64,000 nucleotides of DNA, from contig NZ_JASISV010000002.1 in NCBI RefSeq assembly GCF_030063305.1, forward strand, positions 806,001-870,000, read 5' to 3'. The first letter of the stretch is position 1. Every line of letters begins with the position of its first letter. A program made the position numbers and the translations under genes. The stretch is from Salinibacterium sp. G-O1. Lineage in GTDB: Bacteria; Actinomycetota; Actinomycetes; Actinomycetales; Microbacteriaceae. Shown here piece after piece: positions 34,285 to 43,003 of this stretch. The notes under the pieces are model-generated. The model saw only the letters and a list, made by a program, of their open reading frames with translations, was not told the origin of the DNA and did not search any database.

Positions 34285-36840
34285 CTACTCGGCGACGGCG
34301 ATCAGCCCCAGTTCCGACGCTGACGCCATCAATGGATGCTGCGGCACTACCCGCACCGTGTAGCCGAAGCCGCCTGCCCGCGACAGCTGAACCGTGCCAG
34401 CGAAAACCTTGGGCTGGCCCGGACCTGACGGCATCAGTTCGAGAGCGGCATGCTGGACATCCTCGAGCGTGTCGCTTTCGCGCGCGCGGCCGTAGATCAC
34501 TTCGACGCTGAGGTCGCTGGCGTCCAGCCCGTCGATGTCGACCGTGGCCCGCACGTGCAATTCATCGCCGACCTGCGGAACGCTGTCGACTCCCCCGGAT
34601 TCGACGTGGGTGACGTGCACCTTTGGCCACGCCGCCGTGACGCGCGACTTCCAGGCCGCGAGTTCGCGAGCGGGCTGGTACCCGTTGGCGCTGATGGTCT
34701 TGCTCGCGGTCGCCGCGGGGATGTAGAGACGCTCGACGTATTCGCGAACCATGCGATCTGCCGACAGCGCTGGCGACAGCGTCGCGAGCGTGTGGCGAAT
34801 CGAATCGACCCACCTGGTCGGAATTCCGTCGGCACCGCGGTCGTAGAAGCGGGGAGCGATCTGGTGTTCGATGAGGTCGTACATGCTCTCGGCCTCGAGT
34901 TTGTCCCGCTCGGCCCCGTCGCCCGCGGCATCCGCCGACGGGATGGCCCAACCGTTCTGCTCGTCATAGAACTCGGCCCACCAGCCATCGAGGATCGAGA
35001 GGTTCAGCGAGCCGTTCAGCGCCGCCTTCATTCCGGATGTTCCGCACGCCTCGAGCGGCCGCAACGGGTTGTTCAGCCAGATGTCGGTGCCGGGGTACAG
35101 CAGTTTGGCCATTGCGATGTCGTAGTTCGGCAGGAAGACGATGCGTTCGCGCACCTCGGGCTCCTGGCTGAACTCGACAAGCTTCTGGATGAGTCGCTTG
35201 CCCTCGTCATCGGCCGGGTGCGACTTCCCGGCGATCACGAGCTGCACCGGACGCTCGGGGTGCAGCAATAATGCGCGCAGCCGGTCGGGGTCGTGCAACA
35301 TCAGGGTGAGGCGTTTGTAGGTCGGAACGCGACGGGCGAATCCGATGGTCAGCACGTTCGGGTCGAGCAGATCGGAAATCCAGGCCGGAGCGCCCACTCC
35401 CGGGTTCTGCTCCTGCCACGCGCCCGCGGTGCGACGGCGGGCGTCGGCGACAAGCTGTTCGCGCATCCTGCCTCGTACCGCCCAGATGTCGTCATTGCTG
35501 ACGGCCGGGGACGACCAATCGACGACTGTCGTGTCGACGGTGCCGAAACTCTTGTGGGCCAGCTCGAGCATCTCCGGGTCTGTCCAGCTCGGCGCGTGCA
35601 CGCCGTTGGTCACCGAGGTGATCGGAACGTCGGCGTTGTCGAATCCGGGCCACAGGGCACCGAACATCCCGCGCGAAACCTCGCCGTGCAATTTCGACAC
35701 ACCGTTGGCGCGCTGCGCCAGCCGCAGCCCCATGACTGCCATGTTGAACATGTTCGGGTCGCCGCCCTCGTAGCTCTCGGTACCCAGGGCGAGTACGTCC
35801 GTCGTGGCTACGCCGGGCAGGAGGTCGGTGGAGAAATACTGCTCGATCATGCCGATCGGGAACCTGTCGATTCCGGCCGGTACGGGCGTGTGGGTGGTGA
35901 AAACCGTGCCAGCGCGGACGGCCTGCAGGGCATCCCCGAAGACGAGGCCCTCCCCGATCAGCCCGCTGATGCGCTCGAGCGCCTGGAAGCCGGCATGGCC
36001 CTCGTTGGTATGGAAAACCTCGGGCTTCGGCATACCGGTGAGGTCGCTGTAGAGCCCGATCGCCCGAACACCGCCGACGCCGAGCAGCAGCTCCTGCAGC
36101 AGCCGGTGCTCGCCACCGCCGCCGTAGAGGCGATCGGTGACGGAGCGAAGGTCATCGCTGTTTTCCGAAATATCCGTGTCAAGCAGCAGCAAGGGGATGC
36201 GACCCACCTGCGCCACCCAGACCACGGCCGAGAGCGCACGGCCGTCGGGCAGCGCAAGGGTAACTCTGGACGGCTGGCCATCCGGCTGCCTGAGCACACT
36301 CAGCGGCAGACCGTCCGGGTCGAGCACGGGGTAGGTCTCCTGCTGCCAGCCCTCACGCGAAATACCCTGGCGAAAGTATCCGGCGCCGTAGAAGAGTCCG
36401 ACTCCGACAATGGGCACACCCAGATCGGAGGCACTCTTGAGGTGGTCCCCCGCGAGAATGCCCAGGCCGCCCGAATACTGCGGAAGCGCGGCGGCGATGC
36501 CGTACTCCGGAGAGAAATAGGCGATGGATGCTGGCGCGCCCTCGAGCTGCTGGTACCAGCGCGGTTCGCGCAGGTAGCTGTGCAGGTCATCAACGAGGCG
36601 ATTGGCGGTGCCGACGAACTCCTCGTTGGCGGCGAGCTCGTCGAGCCTGGCGGGTTCGACAGCTCCGAGCATCTCGATGGGATCGTGGCCGACCTGATTC
36701 CACAGTGCCGGGTCGATCGCCTGGAAAAACTGGCGTGTGGGCTCGTGCCACGACCACCGCAGGTTGGAGGCGAGCTCCTCGAGCGCAGCAAGCGTCTGTG
36801 GGAGAACAGCACGAACCGTAAATCTTCTGATTGCCTTCAC
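34285..36840 (-). CDS. glgP: alpha-glucan phosphorylase (GlgP, long actinobacterial form)
   Basis: An 851-residue GT35 phosphorylase. An N-terminal DUF3417 region (about 1-110) precedes the catalytic domains; the PLP lysine is Lys605 in GTSGMKAALNG. HTNEGHAGF and WLNNPLRPLEACGTSG are typical. It releases glucose-1-phosphate from glycogen. The C-terminal ~100 residues form a beta-rich module. GTG start 36840 with a TAGGCT box 6 nt upstream. Confidence 0.94.
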   Translation of the reverse strand: MKAIRRFTVRAVLPQTLAALEELASNLRWSWHEPTRQFFQAIDPALWNQVGHDPIEMLGAVEPARLDELAANEEFVGTANRLVDDLHSYLREPRWYQQLEGAPASIAYFSPEYGIAAALPQYSGGLGILAGDHLKSASDLGVPIVGVGLFYGAGYFRQGISREGWQQETYPVLDPDGLPLSVLRQPDGQPSRVTLALPDGRALSAVVWVAQVGRIPLLLLDTDISENSDDLRSVTDRLYGGGGEHRLLQELLLGVGGVRAIGLYSDLTGMPKPEVFHTNEGHAGFQALERISGLIGEGLVFGDALQAVRAGTVFTTHTPVPAGIDRFPIGMIEQYFSTDLLPGVATTDVLALGTESYEGGDPNMFNMAVMGLRLAQRANGVSKLHGEVSRGMFGALWPGFDNADVPITSVTNGVHAPSWTDPEMLELAHKSFGTVDTTVVDWSSPAVSNDDIWAVRGRMREQLVADARRRTAGAWQEQNPGVGAPAWISDLLDPNVLTIGFARRVPTYKRLTLMLHDPDRLRALLLHPERPVQLVIAGKSHPADDEGKRLIQKLVEFSQEPEVRERIVFLPNYDIAMAKLLYPGTDIWLNNPLRPLEACGTSGMKAALNGSLNLSILDGWWAEFYDEQNGWAIPSADAAGDGAERDKLEAESMYDLIEHQIAPRFYDRGADGIPTRWVDSIRHTLATLSPALSADRMVREYVERLYIPAATASKTISANGYQPARELAAWKSRVTAAWPKVHVTHVESGGVDSVPQVGDELHVRATVDIDGLDASDLSVEVIYGRARESDTLEDVQHAALELMPSGPGQPKVFAGTVQLSRAGGFGYTVRVVPQHPLMASASELGLIAVAE

Positions 36841-36846
36841 CGGGAC

Positions 36847-36852
36847 AGCCTA
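36847..36852 (-). promoter_or_regulatory. -10 box TAGGCT of glgP
   Basis: Minus-strand TAGGCT ends 6 nt before the GTG start 36840; leaderless arrangement. Confidence 0.45.
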
Positions 36853-36872
36853 AACCCGCAGGGTGGGACGAT

Positions 36873-37556
36873 TTAACGCGAAAGGTCTGGATCGTATTGT
36901 TCCGGCTCGGGCGGCGGCGCCGGCACCAGTTCGGCGACGGAATCCGGCGAATCCGCGACCAGCGGGCTCACGTCGTCATCCCTGCGCTTTCGCCTGCCGG
37001 CGATGCTCGAGATCACGGTGTACACGGCGTAGGCGAAAAGCAGACCGGCAATGATCGGGGTGACCAGCGGACGCGTTTCGCCGTTCACCGCGTTGTTGAC
37101 GAATCCCAGATACGGGATCGCATACCAGAGGGTGCCTTTGACCTGGACTTCCATGATCGGCTTGGGGTCGGCGAGGTCGTTGTTGTCACCTTTGGTGATA
37201 AACGTCGTCTCACCCTCGAGACTGACGCTGCGTGTGATGACTCGGTGCGAGATGACGGCCGGGTTTCCGGACTTGATCTGGTAGGTCAGCACATCCCCCA
37301 CCTTGATTTCGTCGATGGGGGTCGGCTTGATCACGATCAGGGTGCCTGGCGGGAACTTCGGCGCCATGGAATTGGTCAGGACGGTCAGGGCGGAACCGCC
37401 CACGATCGCCGGCGCCGCAATCACGAGCACGGCAATAACCAACACCATCACCAGGAGCGCCCCACTGAGAGCCAGCCCTAGGTAGTGCAGCAGGCTTTTC
37501 TCTTTAGGGTCCCCCTCGACTGGCTCGCCTGTGCCACCGCCTTCGCGCGCCGCCAT
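36873..37556 (-). CDS. signal peptidase I, SipW/ER type
   Basis: A 227-residue membrane peptidase. A first helix at about 22-52 is followed by the catalytic Ser63 in LTNSMAPKFPPG; the second box has His104 (AVISHRVI) in place of the usual lysine, which marks the SipW/ER-type (S26B) signal peptidases. A second helix near 183-203 is followed by GRRKRRDDD. It should cleave the special signal peptides of the exported proteins encoded upstream. I start at the ATG 37556; the frame is open to 37604. It is the last gene of the cluster, 58 nt after the LAXTG protein gene. Confidence 0.9.
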   Translation of the reverse strand: MAAREGGGTGEPVEGDPKEKSLLHYLGLALSGALLVMVLVIAVLVIAAPAIVGGSALTVLTNSMAPKFPPGTLIVIKPTPIDEIKVGDVLTYQIKSGNPAVISHRVITRSVSLEGETTFITKGDNNDLADPKPIMEVQVKGTLWYAIPYLGFVNNAVNGETRPLVTPIIAGLLFAYAVYTVISSIAGRRKRRDDDVSPLVADSPDSVAELVPAPPPEPEQYDPDLSR

Positions 37557-37614
37557 GCGACTCCCCCATCCGATCATCGAGTCCGGTTGAAGAATAGTGC
37601 ACAATGCTCAGGTG

Positions 37615-38376
37615 TCAGCGGTCGACTGTCCGGCGTCGACGACGGCCCAGAATCACGAATAGCCAGCCGACCCCCAGCGCTATCGCAGCCGTGATGAACG
37701 CCGGATAGGCCAGGGTTCCTCCCGTGTACGCGAGCCCGTCCGACCCAGCGCGCTGGTCCAGGCCTGACGTGGTGGTCTCCGTGCTCGGGATGATGACAGC
37801 ATCGACCGAGCAGCCGTTGGGGGCAATCTCGAGGCCAGGGTCAGACAGAGCGACGGCGAGGTCGACGTGACCGGCCGCATCCTGCGCCTGGTTCCCTGTG
37901 AGCATCGGGGACACACGTAGCGTCAGGGAAACTGAAACGATCTGACCCTGTGTCATGACCCTGTCGGGTACGACAGGCTGACAGGCCGTCAACGCGCTGA
38001 ACCGTGTCGGCTGAAGTCCCTTGCCTGCGGCGTCGGCGCCTTCTATCGTCATAGCTTCGTCGAGCACGGTGTCGTCGGTGGATGCATTGGTGAGTGAGAG
38101 CTGCACGAAGGTTGGGTTTGAGCGCAGGGATCGGATGAGCAGATTCGCAGTCGCAACGTCTCCCGGCACATAGCGCACGGCGCTTGCGAACAGGAATGAC
38201 GGCGGAGTTGTCGACCAGGTCGCGCCGCCATCGCGGCTGTACTCGGCCGTGGGTGTGGCTGCGGTCGCCGCCAGTGGCGCGCCCAGACTCAGCATGAGGC
38301 TTGCGGTGATCGCGATCGCCCCCGCGACCGCCGCTGGTCGTGTCATCGTCTTCGCGAATCGGATCACGGCGTGCAC
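37615..38376 (-). CDS. LAXTG-anchored cell-surface protein of the SipW cluster
   Basis: A 253-residue secreted protein: signal peptide about 1-39 (cleavage after ATA), a beta-rich mature domain from EYSRDGGATWS, and a C-terminal sorting signal LAYTG at 215-219, then a hydrophobic helix and GRRRRRTVDR. LAXTG is the motif used by class E sortases of high-GC Gram-positives, so wall attachment is likely; no sortase is in the window. GTG start overlaps the previous gene by 13 nt. The mature domain is not recognised. Confidence 0.75.
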   Translation of the reverse strand: MHAVIRFAKTMTRPAAVAGAIAITASLMLSLGAPLAATAATPTAEYSRDGGATWSTTPPSFLFASAVRYVPGDVATANLLIRSLRSNPTFVQLSLTNASTDDTVLDEAMTIEGADAAGKGLQPTRFSALTACQPVVPDRVMTQGQIVSVSLTLRVSPMLTGNQAQDAAGHVDLAVALSDPGLEIAPNGCSVDAVIIPSTETTTSGLDQRAGSDGLAYTGGTLAYPAFITAAIALGVGWLFVILGRRRRRTVDR

Positions 38377-39311
38377 GATGTTGACTCCGGTCGCTCGTTG
38401 CCGTGCCAGAACGGGCCCTGGTAGTAGATGGGCGTGGTTGACGCCTGGCTCGTGCCGTACGGGTTTCCGGTGTAAACAATCCGAACGTTGGAGTCCGCCG
38501 AGATGTTGACGTCACCACCGATGACTCCCACCACAACGCTGCGTGGGTCGGTGAGCGTCCGCGTCAGTGAGGGAGTCGTGGCGGCGGGCGCGCCCACGGT
38601 GTCAACGAACACCTGATAACCCGTAGCGCCCACGACCGCCGGCCAGGTCAGTGTGGAGAAGCCCTCCTTTTGACCCTTTTGATCCGTGGTCACGCATGTT
38701 GGTGTCGGCGCGGGGACCGAATACACGGATTGCGTTGTGGATGTCGCAGCGCTGGTGACCCAGCTACTGGCTCCCACACGGCCCGTGATGGTGAAGGTGG
38801 CGACCACGGACTGCCCCTGCATGGCAGACATCGGGCCGACCAGTTGGGTTGCCGCGCACAGAGTAACGGCCGAGTTGGGGCTGGGGTTGGCCGCGCCAGA
38901 TGGCATGGCCGGAGGCGAGGCGACGGTGCCCGGTATGTTGAGCGGCGTCGTGCCGCAGTTCGACGAACCTGTCGTCCAGAGCCACAGCGTCAGATTGGCG
39001 GCAAGAGTGGCGTTGGTATTGGTCACGCCAATGGAGAACGTCATCGGGGCAGACCCCGTGTTCGACACCGTGATGGGTTTGATGACGATCGGACTCGATT
39101 GGGCCGTGGTGAACATGTACGTGGTGTTGAGCGTCGAGAAGTTGCCTGCCGTCATGCTGAATGTTGCAGCGGAGGCAGTCGTGCTCGCGGTGGCCGCCGC
39201 AGACCAGTAGGCGTTAGCCGCCACGGCGCCAGAACCGAGCATGAAGATGGCCAACGACGCGGCGCAGGCCGCCTTGATCCCGGGGATGCGTGCTAATCGT
39301 GCGAATATCAC
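38364..39311 (-). CDS. SipW-type exported surface protein, 315 residues
   Basis: The N-terminus has a positively charged start, a hydrophobic helix (about 14-33) and AANAYWSAAATASTTAS, the A-Y-W-S cleavage region typical of SipW-dependent proteins. The mature part is Thr/Ser/Ala-rich and beta-like; from about residue 210 (TCVTTDQKGQ) a fibronectin-III-like segment TLTWPAVVGATGYQVFVD follows. GTG start shares GTGA with the upstream stop. Two Cys pairs may form disulfides. It likely forms or decorates a surface structure; this is inference from signal type and context. Confidence 0.72.
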   Translation of the reverse strand: MIFARLARIPGIKAACAASLAIFMLGSGAVAANAYWSAAATASTTASAATFSMTAGNFSTLNTTYMFTTAQSSPIVIKPITVSNTGSAPMTFSIGVTNTNATLAANLTLWLWTTGSSNCGTTPLNIPGTVASPPAMPSGAANPSPNSAVTLCAATQLVGPMSAMQGQSVVATFTITGRVGASSWVTSAATSTTQSVYSVPAPTPTCVTTDQKGQKEGFSTLTWPAVVGATGYQVFVDTVGAPAATTPSLTRTLTDPRSVVVGVIGGDVNISADSNVRIVYTGNPYGTSQASTTPIYYQGPFWHGNERPESTSCTP

Positions 39312-39895
39312 GACTGGACTCCTGTCAGATTCACGGAGACTGAGGTAGTAGCCCCCGCCGCGCTGGCGGAGGCGCTCGAGAGCATTGAGACCACGAGGCA
39401 GAGCGGCACAGTCGAGGCCGGAGTGGTCGTGCTGTCGTAGGTGGTTGCCGCCACGGCTGTGACGCCGAGCGATCCTGCCGCGACAGCGGTTCCCGGTGCT
39501 GCGCAGGTTCCTGGTGCGACCTTGATGTCGAGACCATTGACGCCCTGACCCACAATCGAGCTGACGCTGAGGGCGAGGTCTGCCGAGCCTGACGCCGACA
39601 CGGTGAAGTCAGCGGTCTTGGTCACTCCCGGGTACAGGCCCGAGAGGGCCGCTGCGCCGCTGGTGATAACCAGGCTGGCGCTGCCGCTTTTGATGGTTGT
39701 CGACGCTCCCCCCGCACTTCCTGCCGGGATCGTCTGGGCCGAGTTGAGGTAAGCGTAGGTTCCTCCGGCTGCAAGCACCGAGAGTGAGATTGCGACGGTG
39801 ACGGTGACCATCGACTTGAGAATGTTCGAAAAACTGAAGAGAGACCGACGACGCTTCGTCACGGTGACGCTGGGCGTCTGTGTGAGTCGAGGCAT
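39308..39895 (-). CDS. SipW-type exported protein, 195 residues
   Basis: The protein starts with a long basic n-region (VTKRRRSLFSFSNILK), a hydrophobic helix at about 29-48 and the cleavage-site region GGTYAYLNSAQT. Mature residues are Ala/Gly/Ser/Thr-rich strands with one predicted disulfide (GTCAAPGT and PLCLVV). It resembles TasA/camelysin-like SipW substrates in signal and size but not in clear sequence motifs. The stop overlaps the next gene (GTGA). It is 123 nt after the 211-residue gene of the same kind. Confidence 0.72.
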   Translation of the reverse strand: MPRLTQTPSVTVTKRRRSLFSFSNILKSMVTVTVAISLSVLAAGGTYAYLNSAQTIPAGSAGGASTTIKSGSASLVITSGAAALSGLYPGVTKTADFTVSASGSADLALSVSSIVGQGVNGLDIKVAPGTCAAPGTAVAAGSLGVTAVAATTYDSTTTPASTVPLCLVVSMLSSASASAAGATTSVSVNLTGVQS

Positions 39896-40018
39896 GGCGG
39901 TCTCCGCTTTCGTGTGATCTGTCCCTGTTGGACGTGGCCTGTCGTGTCGTGGTGTGAAGTCGTGCTGGTCCCGCGGTGGGCGTGTCGAGATTCGGGTTCG
40001 ACACGCCCACTGGTCGGG

Positions 40019-40654
40019 CTACTGCTGGTCGACGGTGACGGTCAGACCTGCGAGGTTGACCGAGCCGAGCATTGACGCTTTTTCATTCAGGACAGCGGTG
40101 GAGTTGGGTCCGGCGGTGGTGACCGTGGCGGCGTCCTTCGGGTAGGTGATCGTCACCGTGACGGTAACCGGGCTGTTCGTGATACCGGCTGTGCCTGGTG
40201 TGATCGAGTAAGTTCCCGTGGAGCCGATGGCGGCGATGCCGGTACCCGAAGCGGCGATCGTTGCGGTCTTCGTCAGGTACGCAGCGAGCGCGACGTCTGC
40301 TGCTCCGGTCGTTGCCGCGGTGATCGAACCGGCACCGAGCGCGAGGGTCGCGGTCAGGTTGTTACCGGTTGCGGTGACGTTGACGGTCTTCGTGAGCGTG
40401 AACTTGTCACCGGGCGATGCGACGAATGAGGAGATGGTGGAGACGGTCGTGGCAGTTCCGGTGCCGTTCTTCTGTACCGTCCAGCCGTCGGTGCTCGGTG
40501 CCGTCGCCGGCGCCGCGACCTTCAGGTTTCCAGCGGTGATTGTTCCGCCGGTGATGCCGACCGAGTCGTTCCAGTAAGCGAACGTTCCAGCGCCACCCAT
40601 GAGGAGTGCTACGCCGGCAGCCGTTGCGACTGCACCCTTGATGAGCTTGTTCAT
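40019..40654 (-). CDS. alternate-type signal peptide exported protein (RER_14450-like), 211 residues
   Basis: The start MNKLIKGAVATAAGVALLM then GGAGTFAYWNDSV is the alternate signal peptide described for actinobacterial SipW-associated proteins, with cleavage near GTFA-YWN. The mature chain is a Thr/Ala-rich beta protein with ITGGTITAGNLKV shortly after the signal, a phrase shared by this family. The ATG 40654 is chosen over the long open frame because AAAGGA lies just upstream. It is the first gene of the cluster and the best candidate for an abundant fibre subunit. Confidence 0.8.
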   Translation of the reverse strand: MNKLIKGAVATAAGVALLMGGAGTFAYWNDSVGITGGTITAGNLKVAAPATAPSTDGWTVQKNGTGTATTVSTISSFVASPGDKFTLTKTVNVTATGNNLTATLALGAGSITAATTGAADVALAAYLTKTATIAASGTGIAAIGSTGTYSITPGTAGITNSPVTVTVTITYPKDAATVTTAGPNSTAVLNEKASMLGSVNLAGLTVTVDQQ

Positions 40655-40809
40655 GATGTTTCCTTTCGAGGGCGCTACGAATAGCACCAGATTTTGGTGT
40701 GAGAATGCGCACCAGCAATCTGGCGTGCGCGGGTCGATGCATGTTTGTAGAAGATGCCTGCACTTGGTCAGGCAGAGAATGTGGCCCCCAGAGACTGAGC
40801 TTTCTTCCC

Positions 40810-40891
40810 CCCACAAGAAATATATCGTGTGGGTTCTAGGGGGGACAAGCTTTGTACCCCACCCAGAACGGGGGACAAAGTATGTCCCCCC
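40810..40891. promoter_or_regulatory. three palindromes between the surface-protein cluster and glgE
   Basis: Within the 324-bp divergent region: CCCACA/TGTGGG arms at 40810-40815 and 40828-40833; an imperfect palindrome 40839-40860 starting GGGGGGACAAG and ending TACCCC; and perfect arms GGGGGACA (40870-40877) and TGTCCCCC (40883-40890) around 5 nt. They lie 155-237 nt before the 211-residue gene and 88-169 nt before glgE. They look like operator sites; the regulator is unknown. The rest of the gap holds no gene. Confidence 0.5.
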
Positions 40892-40966
40892 TAGTGCCCA
40901 CCGGATATACCGGGCGCTTATTTGCCGGTATTTCACAGGAACTGCCGAGCAGACGGCCCAGTGCGC

Positions 40967-40972
40967 TAACTT
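40967..40972 (+). promoter_or_regulatory. -10 box TAACTT of glgE, probably leaderless
   Basis: TAACTT ends 6 nt before GTG 40979. A GAAAGG touches the start codon directly, too close to act as Shine-Dalgarno, which supports leaderless initiation. Confidence 0.5.
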
Positions 40973-40978
40973 CGAAAG

Positions 40979-43003
40979 GTGGCAAAGACAAAAGTTGACA
41001 GCGTGGTCTCGCCGGCCACAAACATCCGCACGCCAGCCATCGGCCGCATCCCCATACGCAATCTCTCGCCTCAGCAGCCAGAGAACCGTTGGCCCGCAAA
41101 GAGCTTCGTTGGCGAGGTGGTTCCGTTCACAGCGACCGTGTTCCGGGAGGGCCACGACCTGATCGGAGTGCAGCTGCTGCTGAGAGATCCCTCGGGGGTC
41201 GAGCAGGTGCACCGCATGATTCCCCTGGGCGCTGGCACCGACGGGTGGACAGTGGATGCTCAACTCACGTCACCCGGAACCTGGACGTGGCGCATCCGTG
41301 CGTTCACCGACGACTGGCACACCTGGCAGCACAACGCAGAGCTGAAGATCCCGGCGGGGGTGGACGTCGACCTCATGTTCACAATGGCCGACCAGTTGCT
41401 GGCCCGCGCCGGTTCCCGCAAAATTTTCACCAACGCCCGGCAGTCGCTTAAAGACAGTACGGTCACCCCCGAGGTCAAACTCGCTGCGGTCACCTCCCCG
41501 GCCATCGTCGCTGCCATCGATGCGAAGCCACTGGCCAGCCTCGAGACCTTCAGCGAGACGATGCCGCTGAGGGTGGAGCGAGCCAGGGCCGCGGTCGGCA
41601 GTTGGTACGAATTCTTCCCCCGCAGTGAAGGAGCGAAGCAGGCGAAAGACGGTTCCTGGGTCTCCGGCACCTTCCGCACCGCTGCCAAGCGGCTCCCCGG
41701 CGTCGCGGCCATGGGTTTCGACGTGCTCTACCTGCCGCCCATCCACCCGATCGGAGTCACCAACCGCAAGGGCCCGAACAACACGCTCAACGCTGGCCCG
41801 CAGGATCCCGGCTCGCCGTGGGCGATCGGCGCGGCCTCGGGTGGCCACGACGCGATTCATCCCGACCTCGGCACCGTCAAAGACTTCGCTTTTTTCATGG
41901 GTGCTGCCAAGAAGGTGGGCCTCGAGGTCGGAATCGACCTTGCGCTGCAGTGCTCGCCGGACCACCCGTGGGTGACCGAGCATCCCGAATGGTTCACGAC
42001 GCTGCCGGACGGCACCATCGCGTACGCAGAGAACCCTCCCAAGAAGTACCAGGACATCTACCCGGTGAACTTCGATAACGACCCGGAGGGAATCCGCGTC
42101 GAGGTGCTGCGCATCGTGGAGTACTGGATCTCGCTCGGCGTACACATCTTCCGTGTCGACAACCCGCACACCAAGCCGCTTGCGTTCTGGGAATGGCTTC
42201 TCGGCGTGATCTACGAACGGCACCCGCAGGTTGTGCTCCTCGCCGAGGCCTTCACCCGCCCGGCAATGATGCAGTCGCTGGCCGGCGCCGGGTTCCAGCA
42301 GTCCTATACCTACTTCACCTGGCGCAACACGAAACTCGAGCTCGAAACGTACTTCAAGGAAATCTCGAAGCAGTCTGCCGACTACTTCCGGCCGAACTTC
42401 TTCGTGAACACCCCTGACATCCTGACGGAGTACCTGCAGTTCGGCGGGCGTGGTGCCTACAAGGTGCGCGCCGCGCTGGCGGCGACAGCGTCACCGTCGT
42501 GGGGCATGTACGCCGGGTATGAGCTGATCGAGAACGTGGCGCGGCCCGGCAGCGAAGAGAACATCGACAACGAGAAGTACCAGTTCAAGCGTCGCGACTG
42601 GGCGAACGCCGACGAATCCGGGGTCAGCCTCTCCCCCTACATCACGCGGCTCAACCTCATCAGGGCGGCGCATCCTTCGCTCCGGCAGTTGCGAAACCTC
42701 GACGTGCAGTGGACCGATGACGAGTCGATCATCGCGTACTCGAAATACCTTGCAGCCGAATTCACCGGCACCGGCTCGCCTGACGGTCTGATCATCGTCG
42801 CCAACCTGGACTCCCACGCCGTGCGCGAGACAACTGTGCACGTCGATCTCACCAAACTGGGCCTGCCCGCAGACGCCCAGTTCGAGGTCATCGACCTCAT
42901 CACCGGTGACACCTTCACCTGGGGTCGAGACAACTACGTACGCCTGGATCCGTTCACCCAGCCCGTACACATTCTGCGCGTTGCGTACCCGAAAGGAATC
43001 TGA
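40979..43003 (+). CDS. glgE: alpha-1,4-glucan:maltose-1-phosphate maltosyltransferase GlgE
   Basis: A 674-residue GH13_3 enzyme. Asp394 in FRVDNPHTKP is the nucleophile, Glu423 in LLAEAFTRP the acid/base and Asp480 in NTPDILTEYL the stabiliser; these positions coincide with the numbering known from the Streptomyces enzyme. The N-terminal domain (WPAKSFVGEVVPFTATVFREG) and ATASPSWGMYAGYEL are typical. It extends glucans with maltosyl units from maltose-1-phosphate. TreS/Pep2 or GlgM, which make that donor, are not in the window. The glgE stop overlaps the glgB start by one base (TGATG). Confidence 0.97.
   Translation: MAKTKVDSVVSPATNIRTPAIGRIPIRNLSPQQPENRWPAKSFVGEVVPFTATVFREGHDLIGVQLLLRDPSGVEQVHRMIPLGAGTDGWTVDAQLTSPGTWTWRIRAFTDDWHTWQHNAELKIPAGVDVDLMFTMADQLLARAGSRKIFTNARQSLKDSTVTPEVKLAAVTSPAIVAAIDAKPLASLETFSETMPLRVERARAAVGSWYEFFPRSEGAKQAKDGSWVSGTFRTAAKRLPGVAAMGFDVLYLPPIHPIGVTNRKGPNNTLNAGPQDPGSPWAIGAASGGHDAIHPDLGTVKDFAFFMGAAKKVGLEVGIDLALQCSPDHPWVTEHPEWFTTLPDGTIAYAENPPKKYQDIYPVNFDNDPEGIRVEVLRIVEYWISLGVHIFRVDNPHTKPLAFWEWLLGVIYERHPQVVLLAEAFTRPAMMQSLAGAGFQQSYTYFTWRNTKLELETYFKEISKQSADYFRPNFFVNTPDILTEYLQFGGRGAYKVRAALAATASPSWGMYAGYELIENVARPGSEENIDNEKYQFKRRDWANADESGVSLSPYITRLNLIRAAHPSLRQLRNLDVQWTDDESIIAYSKYLAAEFTGTGSPDGLIIVANLDSHAVRETTVHVDLTKLGLPADAQFEVIDLITGDTFTWGRDNYVRLDPFTQPVHILRVAYPKGI

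Noticed and set aside
35293-36876. 527-codon open frame antisense to glgP
   Set aside because: Shadow of a conserved phosphorylase gene with an intact PLP lysine on the other strand.
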